Shown here one piece after another: positions 23,885-32,111 of a DNA stretch of 64,000 nucleotides. The position numbers and the translations under genes were made by a program. Within the stretch, counting starts at the first letter, position 1. Each line of letters opens with the position of its first letter. The stretch comes from Microbacterium enclense (GTDB lineage: Bacteria; Actinomycetota; Actinomycetes; Actinomycetales; Microbacteriaceae): positions 1-64,000 of the forward strand of contig NZ_KQ758477.1 of the NCBI RefSeq assembly GCF_001456955.1, in the 5' to 3' direction. The notes below the pieces were generated by a model, which had not been told where the DNA came from, ran no database searches, and was given only the letters and a program-made list of their open reading frames with translations.

Positions 23885-25006
23885 TCAGCCTGTATAGAAG
23901 CCATCGAACCGCCAGTTCGGTGTGACCGCTTCGCCGTTCCATTCGGTCCAGCCAATGGCGTCATTCCACGGTCCTGCTGATGGCGCATCCGGCGCATCCC
24001 AAGTCCATTGGTCAGCAGACCACGGGGACATCCTCGGGTCCGCCCATCGTGCAGCTGCCCCCATGTGATGTCCGGACGGGGTTTGGAATGTCCATGCGAG
24101 ACGCTCGTCCGTCAGTTCGAGCACGGCGAACCGGCGATTCTGGAGTCCGGCGTGGATGAGCAGCTCATGTGCTTTGCGCTCGAGCGCGAGTTCGGCAGGG
24201 GCCCCTCCGCGCGACTGCTCGGCTTCTACCCAGCTGTGCAGCTCAACGCGAAACATGTACATCTCCTCAAGACCGCGGGAGTCGTGGAGCCTGCCGTTGT
24301 CATCGACTCCGTTGAGCTTGCTGCGCGCGATGTCACGATCGCGACGCCACTTCTGAGCTCTGGCCTTGGAGCGCTCCTCAAGATGCTCGATCAGGGCTCC
24401 GAGCAGAACCAACGTCTTAGTGGAGTTGATGTTGCTGGCGTACGAAAGATCCTGGCCATGCATGACGCCATGCCGAGAGACCGATCCGTATCTCCCGACC
24501 TGGTCCACGGGGGCACTGAAGGCTTTCCGAACCGTAGGGAGGTTTCCTTCGACTCCCGCCAAAGTGCTGTCGTCGATGTAGTCGCGTTCAGTCTCAGACA
24601 GCTTCGAGCGGAAGAACGTGGATCCCGTCAACTCCCTCGTAAGACCGTCGATTTGCGCGAGCGTCAGAGGAATTGCGGCCGCGTAGCGTCCGTCGTTGTG
24701 GCAACTGATCGCCACGTCAATGAGGGTCTGGCGCTGCTGGCAGCGTCGCTGAAAATCCAGGTCGATACCCCGCCCGAACCTACCTAGCGGCATCGCTATC
24801 GTGCGCAGCAACACTGGTTGTTCGACGTTCCATACCTCGGCGAGGGCCTCATCGATGCTCCGCGTCGAAGCACCACCTCGTGCGATCCGGAGGATGCGCT
24901 GCGTCTGGGCGCGATGCCATTTACCGAAGAATGCCCACCCTAGTGGGGCGAAGCGTTCCGCAGCTTCCGCTGCTTCGCGGTCGAAGTGTGCACCTGTGCG
25001 GCTCAT
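23885..25006 (-). CDS. HEPN-like protein of unknown function
   Basis: 373 residues. Helical throughout the first 220 residues, with SRHGVMHGQD at about 177-186, i.e. R178-x4-H183, the catalytic motif of HEPN ribonucleases. Residues ~220-300 contain charged helices (KAHELLIHAGLQNRRFAVLELTDERLAWTFQT), and the end is Trp-rich (WSADQWTWDAPDAP). No named family. It sits with a toxin-antitoxin pair, a nuclease-like and a SIR2 gene, so a defence or abortive-infection role is plausible but inferred. Confidence 0.55.
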   Translation of the reverse strand: MSRTGAHFDREAAEAAERFAPLGWAFFGKWHRAQTQRILRIARGGASTRSIDEALAEVWNVEQPVLLRTIAMPLGRFGRGIDLDFQRRCQQRQTLIDVAISCHNDGRYAAAIPLTLAQIDGLTRELTGSTFFRSKLSETERDYIDDSTLAGVEGNLPTVRKAFSAPVDQVGRYGSVSRHGVMHGQDLSYASNINSTKTLVLLGALIEHLEERSKARAQKWRRDRDIARSKLNGVDDNGRLHDSRGLEEMYMFRVELHSWVEAEQSRGGAPAELALERKAHELLIHAGLQNRRFAVLELTDERLAWTFQTPSGHHMGAAARWADPRMSPWSADQWTWDAPDAPSAGPWNDAIGWTEWNGEAVTPNWRFDGFYTG

Positions 25007-25109
25007 AGCACCATCTTCTCGGCCGCAACGCGCCCGCTCGGAACGCCTGCGGTGAGCGGAGGGACTTCACGTTCCGGGGGGTGCGGTGGGGTCACGATCG
25101 GTGTCGCGG

Positions 25110-25451
25110 CTACTTGGTCTCGTTCGGGTGGTGGGTATGGACGTTTTCCAGATAGACGACTTGGTCAATGACGAAAAACCAGATCCGCGCGTCGCCCTGA
25201 CTTGTCGGCTTGTGCTGCCAACGGGTGTACTCCCTACCCCCGTAGGTGACCGTGCCGTACGCGCCCTTCAGCGGGTAGTTCAACGACCCCTCGACGAGCG
25301 GCGTGCGCGTCAGAAAGTCCCAGCTGTCGACGAGTGCGTTGCGCGTCGTTGCCTTTAGGTCCGTCCAGCCTTTCTCCGCCTGCCGGGATGCGAAGAGAAT
25401 CTCGTACTCGCTCTTTTTGGTCGGCCGTTCGACCTTGTCTTTCCTCGCCAC
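25110..25451 (-). CDS. RelE-like toxin of a type II toxin-antitoxin pair
   Basis: 113 residues from a GTG. The N-terminus (MARKDKVERPTKKSEYEILFASRQAEKGWTDL) and GSLNYPLKGAYGTVTYGGREYTRWQHKPT...ARIWFFVIDQVVYLENVHTHHPNETK match a well-known actinobacterial RelE/ParE-superfamily toxin group. It would cut mRNA on ribosomes or act similarly. It starts 3 bp after the antitoxin stop, so both are one operon. Confidence 0.8.
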   Translation of the reverse strand: MARKDKVERPTKKSEYEILFASRQAEKGWTDLKATTRNALVDSWDFLTRTPLVEGSLNYPLKGAYGTVTYGGREYTRWQHKPTSQGDARIWFFVIDQVVYLENVHTHHPNETK

Positions 25452-25454
25452 GGC

Positions 25455-25919
25455 CTAGGGGCGCTCGACCGCGACCGGCTCGTCAAGCCACTCCACGGGC
25501 GATGCACCCAAGCCGGCAGCCAGGGCGACTGCAGTCTCTCGCCAAGCTGTCATCTCGGCGATCGCTCGGTGCGACTGACCGGTCGCGAACGAGGCCCTTG
25601 CTGCGTCCAAAAGATTTTTGGCGCAGACGCGGCGATCTTCCTCGCTCAGTGCAAGCATCCACTCAAAGCGGTCCGACATCCGATCGGTGAGGGTGCCCCT
25701 GTCGTCGGTTGCCACAGCAATTAGTTGAGCGGCGATCTGCAGCAATTGATCTCTAGCGCCAGCCTCCCGTTTGGTCATCAGGACCATGTCCTCGCCGTCG
25801 CGGCGCGTCACGTCAACCGGATTCTCCTCAGCGGCCGCGAAAACGCGGGGCGCATGGCGGCTCAGGTCCGAGGACGGGAACGTCCGAGGAGACGACTGGG
25901 GGACGGTGGTGGTAGCCAT
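25455..25919 (-). CDS. Phd/YefM-like antitoxin
   Basis: 154 residues. The N-terminal part (SSDLSRHAPRVFAAAEENPVDVTRRDGEDMVLMTKREA) is a Phd/YefM-type DNA-binding fold; the C-terminal ~90 residues are helical and would neutralise the toxin. A 26-bp perfect palindrome lies 9 bp upstream of the chosen ATG and is its probable autoregulatory operator. The upstream in-frame start at 25964 would place coding sequence through this operator and was not used. Confidence 0.8.
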   Translation of the reverse strand: MATTTVPQSSPRTFPSSDLSRHAPRVFAAAEENPVDVTRRDGEDMVLMTKREAGARDQLLQIAAQLIAVATDDRGTLTDRMSDRFEWMLALSEEDRRVCAKNLLDAARASFATGQSHRAIAEMTAWRETAVALAAGLGASPVEWLDEPVAVERP

Positions 25920-25928
25920 ACCCCGATC

Positions 25929-25954
25929 ATACTTCAGAACATGTTCTGAAGTAT
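25929..25954. promoter_or_regulatory. 26-bp perfect palindrome, antitoxin operator
   Basis: ATACTTCAGAACA followed directly by its reverse complement TGTTCTGAAGTAT. The half-sites TTCAGAACA are directly upstream of the antitoxin start. Such near-start palindromes are typical operators for antitoxin autorepression. Confidence 0.75.
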
Positions 25955-26077
25955 CCAAACCCACTGGTTCGTCGCCGTGCTTTTAACATCGGTAGGGCCA
26001 CGCAGTGGTGATCAACCCCAGTTTGGGTAGAGCTCTCCCCTGGAAGTGGCGTTTTAGCGAATTTCGCGGGCCTGCGA

Positions 26078-26212
26078 CTACTTCCGCTTGGCGCGTGCCA
26101 GCTGTCGAGCGCGTTTGTTCACGCGGTCGGACAGCAGGGGCAGCGCCTTGCAGATGAATGCGGTCACGGCTGCGACCGTCGCAGGCACCGAGATGTAGAC
26201 CTCGAGGCCCAT
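26078..26212 (-). CDS. 44-residue basic membrane peptide
   Basis: A short ORF with an unusually strong ribosome site (GAGGAGGTG, 6 bases before the ATG). The peptide begins MGLEVYISVPATVAAVTAF, has one hydrophobic stretch of ~20 residues, then a strongly basic tail (RVNKRARQLARAKRK). A short membrane helix with a cationic end is the form of type I toxins and of small phage or plasmid membrane peptides. Upstream lie two hairpins, a terminator-like hairpin and another stem. No family is recognised. Confidence 0.45.
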   Translation of the reverse strand: MGLEVYISVPATVAAVTAFICKALPLLSDRVNKRARQLARAKRK

Positions 26213-26235
26213 CTCGCCACCTCCTCTTTGGAGTG

Positions 26236-26280
26236 TCCGACCCAGGGTCGGAGCCCACCCGCCGTTTCGGGCGGGTGGGC
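26236..26280 (-). promoter_or_regulatory. two tandem hairpins in the leader of the 44-residue peptide
   Basis: TCCGACCC-A-GGGTCGGA (26236-26252) adjoins GCCCACCCGCC-GTTTCG-GGCGGGTGGGC (26253-26280). On the minus strand both lie between the terminator at 26284-26314 and the Shine-Dalgarno. They could limit translation or stabilise the RNA 5' end. Confidence 0.45.
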
Positions 26281-26283
26281 ATG

Positions 26284-26314
26284 AAAAAAGCCGGTCCCTT
26301 CGCGGGATCCGGCT
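26284..26314 (-). terminator. rho-independent terminator
   Basis: Minus-strand stem AGCCGG-A-TCCC, loop, GGGA-CCGGCT followed by TTTTTT. It would end transcripts from the nuclease-like gene at 26480-27664. Confidence 0.7.
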
Positions 26315-26333
26315 ATCTGCGCCGCAAATGAAG

Positions 26334-26357
26334 AAACCCGGTCGAGGACCGGGTTTT
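26334..26357. terminator. bidirectional hairpin terminator
   Basis: AAACCCGGTC-GAGG-ACCGGGTTTT forms a stem flanked by A and T runs on both strands. Confidence 0.6.
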
Positions 26358-26433
26358 AGGGCGCAATTTTCTACGTAGGCACAGGCTACGGGATCGACCC
26401 TGTCTCGTCAACACTTTCGGAAACGGGAGCGAC

Positions 26434-26471
26434 AAGGCTGGGCAAGCGTCCCCACACGCTCACCCAGCCTT
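26434..26471 (-). terminator. hairpin after the nuclease-like gene
   Basis: AAGGCTGGG pairs with CCCAGCCTT around an inner GCGT/ACGC stem. It starts 9 bp beyond the stop of 26480-27664. With 26284 and 26334 it makes a stack of three terminator-like stems. Confidence 0.5.
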
Positions 26472-26479
26472 GGTCGTGC

Positions 26480-27664
26480 TTACTGGTCGATCAGGATCGA
26501 TGTAGGGGCTGAGACGACGACTGGAATCAACACGAGTCGCGCTAGGCGGCGGTCGTCGCCGCCCGCGAGCACCTGGAAGTCGCTCCGTTCAGTTGCGTCC
26601 CTCACGTCGCGAACATGCTGCGTACGTGGGTGATCGGCCAACGCATCTGCGGCCGTCTGAATGATGCGTGTGCCGTCCTTGGGTTCGCGAATGAACAAAA
26701 TCAGAGCCAAACAGGTGTGTCGCCACAGCGCGTACCGCGACAGAAGCTGTTCGACCCCGTTCTCGAAAGCGGCGCGACCTTTCCAGATTTTGCACTCAGC
26801 GACGAAGGCGTCTCGATCTTTCCAACGAAGCAACACGTCAGCTTTGCCGCGACCAATGAAGGTTTCGCCCGTGACCTGACCCTGGAAATTCGCATTTAGA
26901 ACGAAGAGTAGGGTGTCACGCATGGCCTCCTCGTCGTGGTCGAGCATGCTGTTCGCTGTACCGGGCAAACGTTCCAATGCCCGCGAGAAGGCCGTGATTG
27001 TCTCGATGATCATTTCAGCCATCGAGTCGGCCAATACCCAGTCCTCAGCTGGTTGCTGTGATGGTCCAGGAGCGAGCGATCGCACCGAAAGTGGCGAGGG
27101 TGCCAATGGAAGGTGCACCCGGTCGGAACCACGCGGCCCGACCGGCACATCGAGACGATGCAGTGAGCCACGCATCAACCTTGTCAAACGCGACCTCGGC
27201 TCCAAAGCAGCGCGAAGTGCAGAACCCATTTCGTCGCGTCGCTTTGCTATCGCGAGATTCGACTTCCGTACGCCATCCAGCATGGCGGCGTCGACCTCTC
27301 CGAGGGCAGCCCCGAGGGTCTGATCCCAATCTGTCTCAGAATCAGAGAGTTGGTCGATGTCCGGTGTGATGACGAGTTCCGCGAAGCCAGAACCGCCGGA
27401 ATGCTGCCCACCCAGCCCCGTAACGCGAAAGAAGGTGTCGAGATCGCCCGCTAGAGGATAGCGAAGGAGAAACTGCTCACCTTGCTGCACCACATGACGA
27501 TTGCCAGGATCAAGGGTGATGAACTTCGCCGCATGCGCGTCCATCAGTGACGCGACCACCTCATCCAGCGAAAACGTCGCTAAAGAGTCATCAGGCACTG
27601 ACTCGGCCAGCATCCCCACGCGCGTTCCCATGGGGTTCTTGTATGCCTCCGAACCCATGGTCAT
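26480..27664 (-). CDS. PD-(D/E)XK nuclease-like protein next to SIR2
   Basis: 394 residues. Near the C-terminus GETFIGRGKADVLLRWKDRDAFVAECKIWKG (about 266-296) gives D276 and E290-C-K292, the catalytic core of PD-(D/E)XK nucleases; an upstream acidic helix (DHDEEAMRDTLLFVLNANF) fits the leading Glu. Residues 1-200 are of no recognised family. It is 128 bp downstream of the SIR2 gene on the same strand, so they could be one operon. A DNA-damaging effector in a defence pair is a reasonable inference. Confidence 0.6.
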   Translation of the reverse strand: MTMGSEAYKNPMGTRVGMLAESVPDDSLATFSLDEVVASLMDAHAAKFITLDPGNRHVVQQGEQFLLRYPLAGDLDTFFRVTGLGGQHSGGSGFAELVITPDIDQLSDSETDWDQTLGAALGEVDAAMLDGVRKSNLAIAKRRDEMGSALRAALEPRSRLTRLMRGSLHRLDVPVGPRGSDRVHLPLAPSPLSVRSLAPGPSQQPAEDWVLADSMAEMIIETITAFSRALERLPGTANSMLDHDEEAMRDTLLFVLNANFQGQVTGETFIGRGKADVLLRWKDRDAFVAECKIWKGRAAFENGVEQLLSRYALWRHTCLALILFIREPKDGTRIIQTAADALADHPRTQHVRDVRDATERSDFQVLAGGDDRRLARLVLIPVVVSAPTSILIDQ

Positions 27665-27792
27665 GACGGGAGCTTATCCGTCACGATGTGGCGGCGAACC
27701 GGCCTCACGCTAGACTGACACCGGTCCGCGGTTCTGACAGGCGGAACCGAGGAGGCAGATCAAACCACGGCCAACGCGGCTGACCACCATGT

Positions 27793-29403
27793 TCACCATC
27801 GCCGTGAGCTGGGAGACATGAGACGCATCGCAGAGCTCTCAGCACCTGTCTCCCAGCGCTCCTCGATGGTTTGAGACCCGTCATCAGCAAAGACTGAAAG
27901 AGCCACGGCACGGGCGTCTGCGTCAGATTCGAAGGTCATCGAGACGGAGATGGTGTCCCCCTCCTCGACGGCAGCCACGATATGGCGATGAGTCACATGT
28001 GGGTCAGGTTGTGCGGTCGGATTCGACACTGACATGGTTCGAGGGAAAGGGTAGGGACGGTCGGCGCGATACCCAAAAGGTGCTGACACGGCCACCCGTT
28101 CTAAACGCGACCCTAGGTTCACCAGACGCACAAGAGCTTGTTCACCAGCGATCGTTGCCTCGACACTGAATCTTGGGTGCGGTTCGGCTTGCGGGCGTTC
28201 AGTGAGCGCCTGCACAAGGCCCTCCTTCGCCGTTGCGCGTACGACGTTGAGACGAGGCTCCATTGCTTCGTCGTATCGAAGTAGCGCCATGTTGAGTTCG
28301 TAACGCCATCCCTCGTCCCTCATATCAACGCGGGGCCAGCTGGGATCTAACACGGTCATGCACCGCGCGAGGTCCCGGTTGAGCCATTCTCTGATGACCC
28401 TATTGACGTGGGAATCAGCGAAGGCATACCCGACGACGACAAGCCGATCGCATTTCTCGAGCCGTCCGGCGAACCCCCCGAGGAGGGCGAGGGTGGGCCC
28501 GTCGGAGCCCAGCTTGTCACGGTCGCCGATCACGATCGCCGGGGCAAAATTTCGTGTCAAGTCTGCGTTCTGGACGATGCTGGGCTGTCTCAAAGTACGA
28601 CCGCTCAGTTCGGGTTGTGACCACTCCCAATCGAGAGATCCATGAATCTTGTACAGCCGCAGGGGCGGATCATCGCTTGAAGCGTGTGGGACACCTAACG
28701 ACCACTCCGCGGTGGCGTCTACAGCTACGCCCGCGCGCTCCGCGGCGGCCTCGAGCGTGAGGTCATAGTTCAAGGTGGCGACATCCAAACCACCGACTTG
28801 ATCCATCGCCAGCCGGATCAGGGGACTCAAGTAGTCCACGTCACCATGATCGAGCAGGATACGGCGCATGTTGGTCAGGAGGGCTCTCTCGAGATCGGCA
28901 TACAGCGACGCGTTGTCGTTCTCTCTGGTCGATCCCACGATGGCGCGCACTGCACTGGCGGCTCCTTCGCCGTCCGGGAATGACTGTCCCAATTCCTTGC
29001 CAATAGCTTCGATTAGCTGGCGCCCCGGCGTGCTGCCCCGCCAGTCGGCGTCGGATCGGAACGCGGACACTCCAGGTCGCCATCCAGCGACGAAGGGCGC
29101 AGCTTCGTGCGCGTCACGGTCACGCAATAATCGGATCGCGCTGATCATCGTTTCGACGTTGACGGCCGCGAGCGGATCCCCGCCTCTTTCAGCCCGATGG
29201 TTGACCATTGCGCCGTAGATGAAGCGAACCAATTTCAGCATCGGCGAGCTGTCTCGCTGGGTGGACGCAATCCCCTCGAGCAGTTTTACCGCCAGTTCGT
29301 TCGTGAGAGGCAACCCGGCGTCTCGAGAGGCCCCGGCGCCGAGAAGCACTGCCAAGCGCTCTGATCGAGCTTTCAAGGATTCCTCCGTCACGCGAGGTGT
29401 CAA
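27793..29403 (-). CDS. SIR2-family NADase-like defence protein
   Basis: About 536 residues from a TTG (29403); TTG at 29376, with GGAGG five bases upstream, is the alternative start. The SIR2 Rossmann motif LLGAGASRDAGLP is at 21-32, TLNYD (N212) and YKIHGSLDW (H254) carry the Asn/His active-site pair, and LVVVGYAFADSHVNRVI follows. The C-terminal ~150 residues (RFSVEATIAGEQALVRLVNLGSRLERVAVSAPFGY, then VEEGDTISVSMTFESDADARAVALSVFADD) look like a beta-sandwich of unknown type. Prokaryotic SIR2 effectors deplete NAD+ on phage or plasmid invasion. Confidence 0.78.
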   Translation of the reverse strand: MTPRVTEESLKARSERLAVLLGAGASRDAGLPLTNELAVKLLEGIASTQRDSSPMLKLVRFIYGAMVNHRAERGGDPLAAVNVETMISAIRLLRDRDAHEAAPFVAGWRPGVSAFRSDADWRGSTPGRQLIEAIGKELGQSFPDGEGAASAVRAIVGSTRENDNASLYADLERALLTNMRRILLDHGDVDYLSPLIRLAMDQVGGLDVATLNYDLTLEAAAERAGVAVDATAEWSLGVPHASSDDPPLRLYKIHGSLDWEWSQPELSGRTLRQPSIVQNADLTRNFAPAIVIGDRDKLGSDGPTLALLGGFAGRLEKCDRLVVVGYAFADSHVNRVIREWLNRDLARCMTVLDPSWPRVDMRDEGWRYELNMALLRYDEAMEPRLNVVRATAKEGLVQALTERPQAEPHPRFSVEATIAGEQALVRLVNLGSRLERVAVSAPFGYRADRPYPFPRTMSVSNPTAQPDPHVTHRHIVAAVEEGDTISVSMTFESDADARAVALSVFADDGSQTIEERWETGAESSAMRLMSPSSRRW

Positions 29404-29419
29404 CTCTTTTTCGCTGACC

Positions 29420-30454
29420 CTAACGGCTTCGTTCGGTTTGTCCGCCAGAGCGCGTTCGGCCGCGGCCGCGGTTCGTCTCGGGGACGTTCACCCGGCCAGC
29501 ATGTGCTGACGCCTCACCGGCCGGTCGCCCTTGTGCGATGTCGGCGCGCATGCGCACATCGATGGTTTCTTGGAGGATGCCGTGCGATGCCAGCTCGTTG
29601 GCCGTTGCTTCGCGGCGTGCGGCACTGTCGTACTGCAACTGCCCCTCGCTGCGCTCCGCACTCGCACGGCCCTGATCGGCGCCTACAGACACCGCCGGGG
29701 CGCTCTCCCGGCCCTGGTCGACGTCGCGGTGCAGCTGCGCTTGCGAGCGGGCGTCGGAGGCCAGCTCCATCAGCTGCGCGGGGCTCTGTTCGGGCGTGCC
29801 GCCCTGGGTGGCGAGATGTTCGTACTCACGCGCTTGCAGCTCGAGGCGGCCAGCTTCATCGACACGGGACGAATCGGCCGAGCGGTCGCCGTTTTCACCG
29901 GCACCAGCGCCCGCGTGCGACGCGAGCTGCGCGGCCGCGGCGCGCGCGTCGAGGCGGTCGGCTTCCTGCACCGCCAAGGTCGCCTGAGCGAACTCGGTAG
30001 CCGCGGTGGTGCGCTCACCGCGGGCAGCCTGGTCACGGTCCAACTCGACCTGGGCGAGCGCTGCGCGGACTGCCCCGGGATCTGCGGCGAGGTTGGCAAT
30101 GTCGACGCCGTAGCGCTCTTTCACCTCGCGGGCGATGGTGTCGGCCGCGGCCTGGGCGCGCGAATCGAAGTCTTTCCACTGCTGCGCTGTCTCGTGCATG
30201 CCAGCGATCTGCGCGGTGTCGGCACGATCCCACCACTCGGGCCGCTCCACAACCATCAGGCGGGCGCCGGCGACGTCGCGTTCCCCCTCGAAACGGGCTT
30301 GCAGCTGACGCTGCTCCTGCTCGCTCTGACGCTGCGCGTTGCGGGCAAGTTCCTCCCTGGCGCGGGCGATCTTGTCGGCGAGCTGCGCGGCGACGGCGAG
30401 CCCGACACGCAGCGCCTGGTCTACCTCGTCCTCGACGCTGGCTTCCTCACTCAT
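29420..30454 (-). CDS. mobilization accessory coiled-coil protein
   Basis: 344 residues, almost wholly charged helix (ALRVGLAVAAQLADKIARAREELARNAQRQSEQEQRQLQ..., PEWWDRADTAQIAGMHETAQQWKDFDSRAQAAADTIAREVKERYGVDI). A terminal MRADIAQGRPAGEA resembles RADIAAGRGGPLP at the end of the relaxase. It starts 10 bp after the relaxase stop, so it belongs to the mobilization operon. It probably assists the relaxosome; no enzyme motif is seen. AGAGGGGGCACC precedes the ATG. Confidence 0.65.
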   Translation of the reverse strand: MSEEASVEDEVDQALRVGLAVAAQLADKIARAREELARNAQRQSEQEQRQLQARFEGERDVAGARLMVVERPEWWDRADTAQIAGMHETAQQWKDFDSRAQAAADTIAREVKERYGVDIANLAADPGAVRAALAQVELDRDQAARGERTTAATEFAQATLAVQEADRLDARAAAAQLASHAGAGAGENGDRSADSSRVDEAGRLELQAREYEHLATQGGTPEQSPAQLMELASDARSQAQLHRDVDQGRESAPAVSVGADQGRASAERSEGQLQYDSAARREATANELASHGILQETIDVRMRADIAQGRPAGEASAHAGRVNVPETNRGRGRTRSGGQTERSR

Positions 30455-30464
30455 GGTGCCCCCT

Positions 30465-32111
30465 CTATCTCTCGGTTCCGTCACGGTCGCCCGCGCCGGT
30501 GGCTCGTGGTGCCGGCTGCGCGAGTTCGGGCTGCGCGGCCGGGATGAGCTTGGCCGGCAGCGGCCCGCCACGACCCGCTGCGATGTCCGCGCGCTGCTTC
30601 ACCGCGCGCTCTTCCGGCGTGAGCGCGGCGACGCCGTTGTCCGCGATCTGCTCGGCGTATCCGTCACGCACGGTGCGGAGGTTGTTCTTCACCGTGGCGG
30701 CGAGCTCGCTCGCTCGACGGGCATCCCCGGACGCCTGCACGGCCCGGAAAATCGACACGGTGGTCTGCGACAGCTGACGCAGCAACAGCGCTTCGGCGGC
30801 GGCGTTCTTGCCCTTGCTCGCCTGCGCCAGGATCAACGCCGTGGTGTTGACCATCGACGGCATCGCGACCGGTCGACGCCGGCTCTGCGACGGTCGCAGC
30901 TGCGCCGACCGGGCGAGGGTTCGTGACGTACGTGCCAGTGGCCCGGGGACCGGCTCCAACCGTCGCGACCATGCCGCGTACGCGCCCGACGTCTCGCGGG
31001 CGACGTGCGCCCAGGCGGCGTGGTCGTCGGGGTCGAGCGTTGCGATGTACTCGTGCAGCCGGGTCATGTCCTCGGCGTACATCTTGAAGAACTCGGGGTT
31101 CATTTCGGACTCTTCACGGCCCGGACGCACGGGCACGTACCGGTCGGGGTTCTTGCGCGTCGCGCGCCATTCCTCGACCGCAGCGGTGGCGTTCTCCGGG
31201 GTGTCCGGCCAGCCCTTGCGAAGCTCCGGCAACGTGAGGTCACGGGCAAGGCGAAGACCGCTGTGCCACACCGGCTGTGCGCCCTTCTCCGGGCGCAGCG
31301 CGACGGAGTAACCCGTCACGACGTCGTTGCGACCGGTCTCGAAACGCGGGCGGATGAGAACACCTTCGCGGCGCATCCGGCGCACGAACTCGCCCTCGTC
31401 CATCGACGCCGACGCCGCGGCCCGCACCGTGCGCTCGAGGCGAGTGGAGTCGACCTCGGCGGCACCGCGGCGCTGCGCCGATTCGCGCGCGGCGCGGCTC
31501 TCCTGCCGCTGCGGCATGTCCTGTTCCCGCTCGGCGCGCAGCGGCCGCAACTTGAACTCGTTTTCCAGCTCCCGGACGACCTTCATGGCGCGATGGAAGT
31601 CGTTGTGCGTGGAGGCCTTCGTGCCGTCCTCACGCACGAGCGAAACCGCGATGTGCACGTGGTCGTTGCCGTGCTCGGAGAGCCCGTGACGAACGGCCAC
31701 CCACCGGCACGCGGCCTTGCCACTAACCTCCGTGAAACCCATGCGGTCCACGAACTCCTGGGCGATCTGTCCCCACGTCTCATCCGACAGCTGACCCTCA
31801 TCGGCAGCGATCGAGAGGGAGCAGTGCCACACGCTCGCGTCGACGCGCTCTTTCAACGTCTCGCCCGTGTCCGGGTCGACCCGCGTCACCAGGCGAGTCA
31901 CGTCGACTCCGAACTCACGCCGCGGCGCATCCAGACTCGCCGCAATCTCCAACGCCGCGGCCTTGTCGAGCGAGTCGTAGCCGTACATCGTCATGACGGC
32001 AGAGTCGCCGGCCACAAGATGCTGTTCGGTGTGCTCGTTCGACTTACCCGGACCCACGAGGTAGGTCATCAGGCCGCTCATCCGCGCGCCGCGGGTCACC
32101 TTCGCGATCAT
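30465..32111 (-). CDS. relaxase / mobilization nuclease (MOBP-like)
   Basis: 548 residues. The N-terminus MIAKVTRGARMSGLMTYLVGPGKSNEHTEQHLVAG contains the candidate nicking Tyr17 in the YLxGPGxxxEHxxxHLVAG block of actinobacterial relaxases; VWHCSLS and the metal-binding HGNDHVHIAVSLV (H147, H151, H153) follow near 95 and 147-158. It nicks oriT and pilots the strand into the recipient. The C-terminal half is a helical domain. Its ATG overlaps the MobC-like stop, and it is followed by the accessory gene. Confidence 0.9.
   Translation of the reverse strand: MIAKVTRGARMSGLMTYLVGPGKSNEHTEQHLVAGDSAVMTMYGYDSLDKAAALEIAASLDAPRREFGVDVTRLVTRVDPDTGETLKERVDASVWHCSLSIAADEGQLSDETWGQIAQEFVDRMGFTEVSGKAACRWVAVRHGLSEHGNDHVHIAVSLVREDGTKASTHNDFHRAMKVVRELENEFKLRPLRAEREQDMPQRQESRAARESAQRRGAAEVDSTRLERTVRAAASASMDEGEFVRRMRREGVLIRPRFETGRNDVVTGYSVALRPEKGAQPVWHSGLRLARDLTLPELRKGWPDTPENATAAVEEWRATRKNPDRYVPVRPGREESEMNPEFFKMYAEDMTRLHEYIATLDPDDHAAWAHVARETSGAYAAWSRRLEPVPGPLARTSRTLARSAQLRPSQSRRRPVAMPSMVNTTALILAQASKGKNAAAEALLLRQLSQTTVSIFRAVQASGDARRASELAATVKNNLRTVRDGYAEQIADNGVAALTPEERAVKQRADIAAGRGGPLPAKLIPAAQPELAQPAPRATGAGDRDGTER

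Noticed and set aside
25983..26282. 99-codon minus-strand frame over the small peptide
   Set aside because: Low-complexity Arg/Pro-rich, no ribosome site; a 44-codon frame with a strong ribosome site fits better.
29531..30547. 338-codon plus-strand frame opposite the mobilization accessory gene
   Set aside because: The minus-strand frame has a ribosome site and operon position; the plus frame has none.
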